From assembly GCA_016721465.1 (NCBI GenBank), contig JADKIA010000031.1:62001-126000 (forward strand): DNA of 64,000 nucleotides, given 5' to 3'. How positions within the stretch are numbered: the stretch's first letter is position 1; each line of letters opens with the position of its first letter. Shown here piece by piece: positions 32,785-40,443 of this stretch. The notes below the pieces were generated by a model, which saw only the letters and a list, made by a program, of their open reading frames with translations, did not search any database and was not told the DNA's origin. Source of the DNA: Ideonella sp. (lineage in GTDB: Bacteria; Pseudomonadota; Gammaproteobacteria; Burkholderiales; Burkholderiaceae_C). The position numbers and the translations under genes are program-made.

Positions 32785-33498
32785 CTAGGCGGTGGGTTTA
32801 GAGCAATCACCCCTATCTGACGGTGGGGGCAGGTAGCGCAAGGCGATGCGACGGAAGTCCTCGCGCATGGCGCCGCGCAGGTACGGGGTGATCAGCGACA
32901 GCACCTGGAACACACCCTCCGAGATCGTGTCGTCGTCGGGTGGGGCCAGGCCGCCGCGGCTGGCATGGCGCAGGGCCTGCAGGTTGAGCCAGTAGGTGGT
33001 GACCAGCGAGATGTTGGTGGCCAGGGCATGTGCCTCCTCGGGGCTGGCATCCAGTGCCCCGGCGCGTGCCAGCGCCAGGCAATAGGCACTGGTGCGCGCG
33101 ATGCCGGCCTCCACGCTGCGCTGGAAGCGCGCGCGCAGGGCCGGGTAGGCGGCCGACAGGTCGCTCAGGTCGCGGTGGATGAAGCGGAAGTCCTGGATCA
33201 CCTCGAAAGCCAGGTGCACCAGCAACCACAGGTCGCTGACCGCGTCCTGCGCGTCCTGCCCGCTGTCGAGCACCCCGTTCAGCGCCGTCTCGTAGCGCCC
33301 GTACAGCGCCATCACGATGTCTTCCTTGTGGCGGAAGTGGTAGTACAGGTTGCCCGGGCTGATGCCGGCCGCGTCGGCAATGTGGTTGGTGGTGATGTTG
33401 GGCGCGCCGGACTCGTTGAACAGCGCCAGGCTGGCATCGAGGATGCGCTCCCGGGTTCGGCTGGGCGAGCGTGGCGAGGCCGTTCGCATCGCGACCAT
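32785..33498 (-). CDS. TetR-family transcriptional regulator
   Basis: A 237-residue regulator. The N-terminal TetR helix-turn-helix spans TRERILDASLALFNESGAPN and ITTNHIADAAGISPGNLYYHF, with the characteristic GNLYYHFRHKEDI. The C-terminal ligand domain is helical and hydrophobic. It lies inside the lipid operon, six bases after the first WS/DGAT gene's stop, so it is probably co-transcribed with its targets and senses an acyl-CoA, fatty acid or steroid ligand. It is one candidate for the protein that binds the seven palindromic elements. Confidence 0.88.
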   Translation of the reverse strand: MVAMRTASPRSPSRTRERILDASLALFNESGAPNITTNHIADAAGISPGNLYYHFRHKEDIVMALYGRYETALNGVLDSGQDAQDAVSDLWLLVHLAFEVIQDFRFIHRDLSDLSAAYPALRARFQRSVEAGIARTSAYCLALARAGALDASPEEAHALATNISLVTTYWLNLQALRHASRGGLAPPDDDTISEGVFQVLSLITPYLRGAMREDFRRIALRYLPPPSDRGDCSKPTA

Positions 33499-33504
33499 GG
33501 ACGC

Positions 33505-35091
33505 TCACTTCATGCGCTTGGCAGCAGAGAGGCCACGGGTCGTGGGGCGGGTCGGCCGGGTGGGCGCCTTTCTTGCCGGGGCCTTTCGTTTGGTGGGCGC
33601 GGGTGTCTTCGTGCGCGTCGCCTTCTTTGTGGCCACCCGGTGAGCGCCCAGGCCCATGGCGCGTTCCAGGATCGCCAGTTCCTCGCCGACATGGACGGCG
33701 ATGTTCTGCGGGCTGGGGCACAGGTCGGGGCAGGCCAGGATGCCCAGGTCGAGGCTGTCGCCGAAGTTGCTGGCGGTGATGTTCAGCGCCTGGCCGGCCA
33801 GCAGCATCGAGGTCGAGTACATGGCCTCCAGCCGCGCGCCATTGACGTACTGCGTCTCGCGCGGTCCTGGCACATTGGAGATGATCGTGTTGGCAAGAAG
33901 CACCTTGTGCCCAAAGCCGGTCTTGGCCGCCAGGATCTGCGGAATCATCGACAGGTGGGTGTAGTTCCTGTAGCTGGAGGCGTCCAGGTCCTTCATCAGT
34001 CCCTTGTTGGCCTTGCTGGAGGCCACCACCGCCAGCAGCCGCTTCTTCGGATCGGCGATGTGGGTGCACAGTGACACCAGGATCTGCCCCACCGCATTGC
34101 CGCTGGCCGCACCATCCTGGCGCGTCTGCGCCACTGGGCAGGCCACGATCAGCGGCGCGTCGGGCAGCGCCTTCTCGTCGAGCAGATAGCGCCGCAGCGC
34201 ACCGGCGCACACCGCCAGCAGGATCTCGTTGACGGTGGCGCCGCCCTCGACGGCCGCGCCCAGCGCCTTCATGCGCGGGATCGACAAGGATTGCGTGCCC
34301 AGGCGGCGGCGCGCCGTCAGCGGCCCATTGAGGATGCAGGCCGGCGCGGTGTAGGGCGCCACCACGCCCTCGCGGCCGGTGTGGTCGCGGGCATCGGCCA
34401 TGGTGGACAAGGCCTTGCCCCAGGCGCCCAGCGCGTCGACCAGCCCCGGCGCCGGCGCGGCCTTCGTGCCCTTCGCGGTGCCGGCCGGCTCGGCGGGCAG
34501 CTGCACGCCCCACACCGGTGGCAGGCCGCGCGTGGCCGGATCGGGCGAGCGCAGGTGGCGGCTCAGTGCCATGCCGCGCTGGCCGTCGAACTGCGAATGG
34601 TGCAGCTTGGTGTAGATGGCATAGCGGCCGCCTTCGAGGCCTTCGATCAGGTGCATCTCCCACAGCGGGCGCGAGCGATCGAGGCGGTTGACGTGCAGCC
34701 GCGAGACCAGCTCGCCCAGCTCGCGCTGGCCGCCCGGCCGGGGCAGGGCATGCAGGTACAGGTGCTCGCCCACGTGCACCTCGTCCAGCACCTCCCAGCG
34801 CCGCACCAGCTTGCCCTTGGGCTTGCCCTTGTTGCGCGGCGTCGGTGCCAGCCAAGCCAGGGCGCCCAGCCGCGACGGGCGCTTGGGCTCGGGCACCATG
34901 GCCAGGCGGTAGTTGAACGGCTCGGCATGCACCGGCGTGGCGCGCATGGACTGGAACAGCCTCTGCATGAAGTCTTCCTTCGCGCCGCGCGGCAGGTGGA
35001 AGATCTCCAGGCCGCCGACGTGGGTCGGCGCGGTGGGCGTGTCGGAATCGAGGAAGTACTCGTCCTGCGAATTCAGCGGCATGTTGCGCAT
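33505..35091 (-). CDS. WS/DGAT acyltransferase 1, with long basic tail
   Basis: A 528-residue wax ester synthase/diacylglycerol acyltransferase. The active-site HHxxxDG is at residues 164-170 (HHSQFDG). PLWEMHLIEGLEGGRYA, NEILLAVCAGALRRYL and IISNVPGPRETQYVNGARL are the other family blocks. The last 45 or so residues form a Lys/Arg/Thr/Pro-rich tail (ATKKATRTKTPAPTKRKAPA and more) not part of the usual enzyme, which ends near residue 480. These enzymes transfer acyl groups from acyl-CoA to fatty alcohols, diacylglycerol or other alcohols at the membrane or lipid droplet. It is third and last of the tandem WS/DGAT genes in transcription order, ten bases after WS/DGAT 2. Confidence 0.93.
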   Translation of the reverse strand: MRNMPLNSQDEYFLDSDTPTAPTHVGGLEIFHLPRGAKEDFMQRLFQSMRATPVHAEPFNYRLAMVPEPKRPSRLGALAWLAPTPRNKGKPKGKLVRRWEVLDEVHVGEHLYLHALPRPGGQRELGELVSRLHVNRLDRSRPLWEMHLIEGLEGGRYAIYTKLHHSQFDGQRGMALSRHLRSPDPATRGLPPVWGVQLPAEPAGTAKGTKAAPAPGLVDALGAWGKALSTMADARDHTGREGVVAPYTAPACILNGPLTARRRLGTQSLSIPRMKALGAAVEGGATVNEILLAVCAGALRRYLLDEKALPDAPLIVACPVAQTRQDGAASGNAVGQILVSLCTHIADPKKRLLAVVASSKANKGLMKDLDASSYRNYTHLSMIPQILAAKTGFGHKVLLANTIISNVPGPRETQYVNGARLEAMYSTSMLLAGQALNITASNFGDSLDLGILACPDLCPSPQNIAVHVGEELAILERAMGLGAHRVATKKATRTKTPAPTKRKAPARKAPTRPTRPTTRGLSAAKRMK

Positions 35092-35101
35092 GGCGGGCTC
35101 C

Positions 35102-36574
35102 TCAGCGCGTGGCCTTGTGCCGGCTGCGTGTCTTGGGCGGCGTCGGCGAAGGCGCCGGTGCCGGTGCGGGGGTACCGTCCAGGGCCGTCTCGAGTTCGTC
35201 CAGGGCCGCCGCGATGCCTTGGGCCACGCGCTCGGGATGCGGCACCAGCGACGGGCACACCAGCACCGCCACATCCAGCCGATCCGCATGCCCGACCACG
35301 GTGATGTTCATCGCCTGGCCCGGAATCAGCAGCGACATCGGGTATTCGGCCAGGATCAGCGCGCCATTGACGTAGCGCTTCTCGCGCGGGCCGGGAACGT
35401 TGGAGATCACCAGGTTCTGCGGGTGCACCCGCTCGACGTTGCCGGTGGCCTGCGCCAGCACGAAGGGCAGGCCAGTGACGCCCAGGTAGGCGGATACCGC
35501 CGCCGGCGAAGGCATGTCGCGGAAGAAGGCCTTGGCATGGCGGCTCGAGCCGCGCACGGCCGAAAAGCGGCGCTCCGGGTCTTCGATGTGGGTGCCCAGC
35601 GACACCATGCCCGAGATCAGCGCATTGCCCCCTTGCGCTCCGCCGGGGCGTTGCATGGCGATGGGCATGTTGGCAATCAGCGGCCGCTCGGGCAACTCGC
35701 CGCGTGCGATCAGGTAGCGCCGCAGCGCGCCGCCGCACAGGGCCAGCACCACCTCGTTGACGGTGGCTTCGTGGGCATGGGCCAGGCGCTTGATGCGCTC
35801 GAGATCCAGCCGCACCACCGCCAGCTCGCGGCGTGGCGTCAGCGGGCCGTTGAGCAGGCTTTCGGGCGCGGTGTAGATCGGCACCAGGCCGTCATCGGTG
35901 GGGTGGCGAAACGATTCGACCACCCGGCCGAAGGCGGTGCGCAACTCGCCCAGGGTCTTCACGCCCTGCGCATAGGTGCGGCTCTGGCGCGCCCACCAGC
36001 CTTCAGTGTCGGCGGCCTCGGCGATTGCCCCGGCACTGGCCTTGCGTGGCGCAGCGCCGAAGTGCACCCCCCAGTAAGGCGGCAGATCAGTCTCCTTCGG
36101 ATCGGTGCTGGTGGTCTCGAAGGCCAGTCGCATGCCCCATTGCCCGTCCATCAACGCGTGGTGGATGCGGGTGAAGGTGGCGTAGCGGCCTCCGGCCAGC
36201 CCCTCGATCAGGTGCTGCTCCCACATCGGCTTGCTGCGGTCCAGCCGGCCCGAGTTGAGCCGCGAGACCAGCGCCATCAGCTCGCGCTCGCCGTGCGGCC
36301 AGGGCAGTGCATGGTGGAACACATGCTCGGTCAGGTCGACATGCGGCATCAACTCCCAGGTGGGCAGGCCCAGCTTGCCTTTGCGGCCGAGCCGGTAGTT
36401 GAACGGCGCGCCGCTGGCCGGCCAGTCGAGCATCTGCTGGTAGAGGCGGTACACATGGTCGGGAGCGGCCCCGGGCGGCAGTTCGAGCACCTGCACGCCA
36501 CCGATGTGCATCGGCGTCTCGGCCGACTCCATCAGCAGCAGGCCGGCATCGATCACGTTCATCGGCTGGTACAT
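35102..36574 (-). CDS. WS/DGAT acyltransferase 2
   Basis: A 490-residue WS/DGAT. HHALMDG is at residues 138-144. MWEQHLIEGLAGGRYATFTR, NEVVLALCGGALRRYLIARG and LVISNVPGPREKRYVNGALI are further family signatures. The C-terminal 25 residues are Pro/Ala-rich and end basic (PPKTRSRHKATR). It differs from its two neighbours throughout, so the tandem is an old duplication rather than a recent copy. It is separated from WS/DGAT 3 by two bases. The alcohol acceptor (fatty alcohol, diacylglycerol or sterol) cannot be read from sequence. Confidence 0.93.
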   Translation of the reverse strand: MYQPMNVIDAGLLLMESAETPMHIGGVQVLELPPGAAPDHVYRLYQQMLDWPASGAPFNYRLGRKGKLGLPTWELMPHVDLTEHVFHHALPWPHGERELMALVSRLNSGRLDRSKPMWEQHLIEGLAGGRYATFTRIHHALMDGQWGMRLAFETTSTDPKETDLPPYWGVHFGAAPRKASAGAIAEAADTEGWWARQSRTYAQGVKTLGELRTAFGRVVESFRHPTDDGLVPIYTAPESLLNGPLTPRRELAVVRLDLERIKRLAHAHEATVNEVVLALCGGALRRYLIARGELPERPLIANMPIAMQRPGGAQGGNALISGMVSLGTHIEDPERRFSAVRGSSRHAKAFFRDMPSPAAVSAYLGVTGLPFVLAQATGNVERVHPQNLVISNVPGPREKRYVNGALILAEYPMSLLIPGQAMNITVVGHADRLDVAVLVCPSLVPHPERVAQGIAAALDELETALDGTPAPAPAPSPTPPKTRSRHKATR

Positions 36575-36576
36575 GC

Positions 36577-37932
36577 TCAACTCCTCGCGTTCGGCCGCTG
36601 CATGGCCGTTTCCAGGGCCTGCAGCGCGGCGGGCAGGCCGGTGGCCACATGCTGCACCTTGGGCATGGTGCGCGGGCAACCAATCACGCCAAAGTGCAAA
36701 TGGTCGCAGTAGCCCAGCACAGTGATGTTCAGCCGGTGATCGCCGGCCAGCACCGACACCGGGTACATGCCATCCATGCGCGCACCGTGAAAGTACAGCG
36801 GCTGGCGCGGCCCGGGCACGTTGGAGATGGTGAGGTTGGTGAAGGTGGCCCAGTTCGGATCGGTGTTCTCCTTCTTCGGCAGGGCCATCATCAGAAGCAT
36901 GCCCACCGAGCTGATGGTGCGGCTCAGCGAGGTGGGCAGCCGGTTGAACTCGGCCTTGGCGTCGCGCATCGCATCGCGGATCGACAGCAGGCGCTTTCGG
37001 GGGTCGCGCAGGTGCGTGCCCAGCAGCGCGTACAGGCTGGCCACCGAATTGCCACCGATCTGGCCCTTCGGGCGCGGCAGGGCCACTGGCACGCTGGCGA
37101 TGAGCGGAACCACCGGCACGCGGTCGTACACCTCGAGGTAGTCGCGCAGCACGCCGCCGCACAGTGCCAGCACCACGTCGTTGACCGTGGCCTCGGCGGC
37201 AGCGGCCAGCGCCTTGACGCGGGCCAGCGGCAGGCTCTGCGTGGCAAAGCGCCGCTGCGATGTGGTTGGCCCGTTGATCAGACAGCGCGGCCCGCGCGGA
37301 ATGGCGGACTGGCTGCGGGGCTTGGCCGGCGGCTTGACCAGATCGGCCACCACGCCTTGCAGGAAGTGCCGCCAGTCGTCGTCGGCCGCCTGCGTGGGTC
37401 GCGGCGCCGGCTCGGCCAGCGGTGTGCTCCACAGTGGCACGCTGCGGCCGCGCGGCGAGGTGGCCAGGGCGCGCGTGATCTGCTCCATCAGGCCCACGCC
37501 ATCGGCCATCGAATGGTGGATCTTCAGGTAGACGGCAAAGCGCCGGGGTTCCAGGCCCTCGATCAGCGTGCATTCCCACAAGGGGCGCGAGCGCTCCAAT
37601 GGCAGCGAATGCAGGCGCGAGATGGCCATGCCCAGCTCGCGCTCGCCACCGGGCCAGGGCAGGGCTTCGTGGCGCAGGTGGTAGTCCAGGTCGACCGCCT
37701 CGTCGGTGACCCAGCTCTGCGCCAGCCGGCCCAGGCCATCGGGGTGGGCGAGCTTCTGGTTGAACGGCGCCGCATCCACCGGAAAGCGGGCCAGCTTCTC
37801 GTGCAGCCGCTGCATGTAGTCGTCCGGCGCACCGGCGGGCATGCCGAAGGTGAGCAGGAAGCCGATGTGCATCGGCGAGCTGGGCGTCTCCAGCAGCAGG
37901 AACGACGCGTCCTGGGAGTTGAGGCGGTTCAT
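36577..37932 (-). CDS. WS/DGAT acyltransferase 3
   Basis: A 451-residue WS/DGAT, of standard length and without a basic tail. HHSMADG is at residues 139-145. PLWECTLIEGLEPRRFAVY, NDVVLALCGGVLRDYL and LTISNVPGPRQPLYFHGARM are present. The start MNRLNSQDASFLLLE is typical of actinobacterial and gammaproteobacterial members. It is the first of the three acyltransferases in transcription order, 31 bases after the aldehyde dehydrogenase gene. It is the best candidate for the housekeeping wax-ester or triacylglycerol synthase of the trio. Confidence 0.93.
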   Translation of the reverse strand: MNRLNSQDASFLLLETPSSPMHIGFLLTFGMPAGAPDDYMQRLHEKLARFPVDAAPFNQKLAHPDGLGRLAQSWVTDEAVDLDYHLRHEALPWPGGERELGMAISRLHSLPLERSRPLWECTLIEGLEPRRFAVYLKIHHSMADGVGLMEQITRALATSPRGRSVPLWSTPLAEPAPRPTQAADDDWRHFLQGVVADLVKPPAKPRSQSAIPRGPRCLINGPTTSQRRFATQSLPLARVKALAAAAEATVNDVVLALCGGVLRDYLEVYDRVPVVPLIASVPVALPRPKGQIGGNSVASLYALLGTHLRDPRKRLLSIRDAMRDAKAEFNRLPTSLSRTISSVGMLLMMALPKKENTDPNWATFTNLTISNVPGPRQPLYFHGARMDGMYPVSVLAGDHRLNITVLGYCDHLHFGVIGCPRTMPKVQHVATGLPAALQALETAMQRPNARS

Positions 37933-37963
37933 CGTGGCACCTGCGGGCGAGTCGTTGAATGCG

Positions 37964-39400
37964 TCAGGGCGTGAGCGCGGCGCGCAGCATCTGCCCGAAC
38001 GCCTCGCTGTAGGGCGGCAACATGCCCCATTCGCGGCGCGGATCGTGCGAGCCGGCCTGGTACACCGAGCGCAGGTGGCTGAACTCGAGGAAGCCCTCGC
38101 GCCCGTGGTAGTGCCCCATGCCCGAGGCGCCGACGCCGCCGAAGGGCGCATCGTGCAGGGCCGCGTGCATCAGCACATCGTTGACGGCCACGCCGCCGGA
38201 CAGCGTGTGATCGAGCACCCAGGCCTGCTCGGCCGCGTCGTTTCCGAAGTAGTACAGCGCCAGTGGCCGCTCGCCGGCGTTGATGGCGGCCACCGCGTCG
38301 CGCAGCTCGCGGTAGGGACGGATCAACATCGCCGCACCAAAGATCTCCTGGCGTGAAATCTCTGCATCGGCCGGGGCGTTGAGGATCAGCCGCAGCGGCA
38401 CGCGCCGTTGCGCGGTGCCGATGGCGCTTGGAAACTCACCGGCCATGACCACCCGGGCCCCGCGGGCACCCGCCTCGGCCACGTACGATTCGACGCGAGC
38501 GAAGTGCCGATCGTTGACCGCCGGAGTGACATCCGGGTTGCCGGCGATCGTCGGGTACAGGCCGGCATACACGCCGCGCACCGCCTCGACGAAGGCATCC
38601 AGCCGTTCTTCGGGCACCCACACCGTGTCGGGTGAGACGCACAGCTGCCCGCTGTTTTGCGCCTTGCCCACGGCGATGCGCTCGGCCGCGTTGGCGATGT
38701 CGGCACTGCGGCCGATCAGCACCGGGCTCTTGCCGCCCAGCTCGAGCGTGACCGGCACCAGGTGCTCGGCCGCGGCCTTCATCACCTGTCGCCCCACGGT
38801 GGTGCTGCCGGTGAACACCAGGTGATCCCAGGGCTGGGCGCTGAAGGCGGCGGCCACCTCGGGCCCACCGGTCACCACCGCCAGTTCGGTCGGGTCGAAG
38901 GTGGCGCCCACCATCCGCGCCACCACCTCGGCGGTGCGCGGGGCCAGCTCGCTGGGCTTGAGCACGGCCCGGTTGCCCGCCGCGAAGATGCTGGCCAATG
39001 GCGCGAACAGGGTGAACAGTGGGGCGTTCCAGGTGCCGATGACGCCGATCGAGCCCTTGGGTTGCAGTCGCAGCCAGGCGGTGGCCCCGAAGTTGTCGAA
39101 GGGCGCGACGCTGGCGCGGGGTTGGTCGCCCATCCAGGCCTCGAAGTGGTCGCGCGCCGCCTTCAGCGAGGCGATCGCGCCGAGCACGTCGTTCATCATC
39201 GAGAACACCAACGGGCGGCCGCCGAAGTCGTCGCGCATCGCCTCGCACAGGGCGTCGTTGTTTGCCACCAGCGCATCGATGGCGCGTTGCAGCCGGCCAC
39301 GGCGCACCTCGGCCGTGACCGCGCCTTCGGCAATGAAGGCGGCGCGCTGGGCAGCGAGGATGCCGGCGATGGCGGCGGAGGCGGTCTCGTGGGACGTCAT
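37964..39400 (-). CDS. Aldehyde dehydrogenase (coniferyl-aldehyde-dehydrogenase-like)
   Basis: A 478-residue NAD(P)-dependent aldehyde dehydrogenase. The catalytic Cys is in NSGQLCVSPDTVWVPE and the general-base Glu in LELGGKSP. FTGSTTVGRQVMKAA forms the nucleotide-binding segment and PFGGVGASGMGHYHG the C-terminal signature. The overall layout is that of coniferyl aldehyde dehydrogenases and related hydrophobic-aldehyde enzymes. It is the first gene of the lipid operon and divergent from an SDR across operator E. Likely substrates are fatty aldehydes from wax-ester turnover or a steroid side-chain aldehyde made after P450 oxidation. Confidence 0.9.
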   Translation of the reverse strand: MTSHETASAAIAGILAAQRAAFIAEGAVTAEVRRGRLQRAIDALVANNDALCEAMRDDFGGRPLVFSMMNDVLGAIASLKAARDHFEAWMGDQPRASVAPFDNFGATAWLRLQPKGSIGVIGTWNAPLFTLFAPLASIFAAGNRAVLKPSELAPRTAEVVARMVGATFDPTELAVVTGGPEVAAAFSAQPWDHLVFTGSTTVGRQVMKAAAEHLVPVTLELGGKSPVLIGRSADIANAAERIAVGKAQNSGQLCVSPDTVWVPEERLDAFVEAVRGVYAGLYPTIAGNPDVTPAVNDRHFARVESYVAEAGARGARVVMAGEFPSAIGTAQRRVPLRLILNAPADAEISRQEIFGAAMLIRPYRELRDAVAAINAGERPLALYYFGNDAAEQAWVLDHTLSGGVAVNDVLMHAALHDAPFGGVGASGMGHYHGREGFLEFSHLRSVYQAGSHDPRREWGMLPPYSEAFGQMLRAALTP

Positions 39401-39484
39401 GCAGGCTCCAGGCAACGGGGGCGGGTGGGCGGATGTATCCAGGTTGGCGGGGTGCAGCGTAGGCCGACGCGGCGACGGCCTCGT

Positions 39485-39504
39485 CGTCCGAAAAGACGAT
39501 GCCC
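39485..39504 (+). promoter_or_regulatory. Palindromic operator copy E (CGTCCGAAAAGACGATGCCC)
   Basis: GTC and GAC half-sites with an altered centre (CGAAAA) and an intact GATGCCC box. It lies between the lipid operon (aldehyde dehydrogenase start 39400) and the SDR gene at 39560. This places the WS/DGAT operon under the same element as the steroid genes. Confidence 0.7.
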
Positions 39505-39559
39505 GGTCCGAAGCTGCGGTCGACGATGGCGGCCCGCCCACATTGCCGCGAGCAGCCCG

Positions 39560-40399
39560 ATGAGCCCAACTGCCCCTGTCATCCTGGTCACCGGTGCCAG
39601 CCGGGGCATCGGCGCCGCAGCGGCGCTGGCCTTCGGACGAGCCGGCTGGCGCGTGGCCATCACCGCGCGCACCCAGGTGGAGGGCCAGGCCCTGGCCCAC
39701 CAGCTGCGCCGGCCCGATGGCAGCCTGATGAAAGGCAGCCTGGCGGCCACCGCCGAGGCGGTGCGGGCCACCGGCGCCGAGGTCTTCGCCGCGCCGATGG
39801 ACCTGATGGACAGCGCGTCGCTGGATGCCGGCTTCGACGCGGTCATGGCGCATTGGGGCCGCATCGACCTGCTGCTCAACAACGCCGTCTACCAGGACCG
39901 CGAGTCCAATGCGCTGATCCGCGACCTGCCGGACGAGGCGCTGGAGCGCACGCTCATCGGCAATGTCGTGGCGCCCTACCACCTGGCGCGGCGCGCGCTG
40001 CCGGTGATGGTGGCGCAGGGCGGCGGGCAGATCGTCAACATGAGCTCGGGCGCGGGCAAGGCCGATCCGCCGGTGCCGGCCGACCAGGGTGCCTGGGGCT
40101 ATGCGTATGGCGCCAGCAAGGCGGCGATGGCCCGGCTGGCCGGCTGCATCAACGTGGAGTACCGCGGTCAGGGCATCCGCGCCTTCAGCGTCAACCCGGG
40201 TCTGGTGACCACCGAGGCGGTGACGGCCACGCTGGGCGATGGCGGGCTGATCGAGCAGCGCTACGGCGCGATGAAGCCGGCGGCCATCGGCGCCGCGCTG
40301 GTCTGGCTGGCCACCGACCCGCGCGCCGCAGCGCTGGCCGCCGACCCGGTGATGATCGACCTGCAGGACCTGGTGCGCGAGCATGGCCTGGCCCCCTGA
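39560..40399 (+). CDS. Short-chain dehydrogenase/reductase
   Basis: A 279-residue SDR: VTGASRGIGAAAALAFGRAG loop, NNAVYQDRES in the NNAG position, MSSGAGKADPP with the catalytic Ser and YGASKAAMARL with YxxxK. An insertion after the first helix (GQALAHQLRRPDGSLMKGSL) is seen in SDRs of lipid and steroid pathways. It is a single gene with operator E in its promoter, divergent from the aldehyde dehydrogenase. Its stop codon is embedded in a terminator-like hairpin. The substrate is unknown. Confidence 0.85.
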   Translation: MSPTAPVILVTGASRGIGAAAALAFGRAGWRVAITARTQVEGQALAHQLRRPDGSLMKGSLAATAEAVRATGAEVFAAPMDLMDSASLDAGFDAVMAHWGRIDLLLNNAVYQDRESNALIRDLPDEALERTLIGNVVAPYHLARRALPVMVAQGGGQIVNMSSGAGKADPPVPADQGAWGYAYGASKAAMARLAGCINVEYRGQGIRAFSVNPGLVTTEAVTATLGDGGLIEQRYGAMKPAAIGAALVWLATDPRAAALAADPVMIDLQDLVREHGLAP

Positions 40400-40415
40400 G
40401 CGAGCTTGCTCAGGG
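40394..40415. terminator. Hairpin terminator between convergent genes
   Basis: CCCTGAGC and GCTCAGGG form a perfect 8-base-pair stem with the loop GAGCTT. The left arm contains the TGA stop of the SDR gene. It lies between that gene and the convergent CoA ligase gene ending at 40444. There is no T-run, as is common in GC-rich genomes. Confidence 0.55.
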
Positions 40416-40443
40416 CCGGCCGTGACCTGACCGGAACAGCGCG

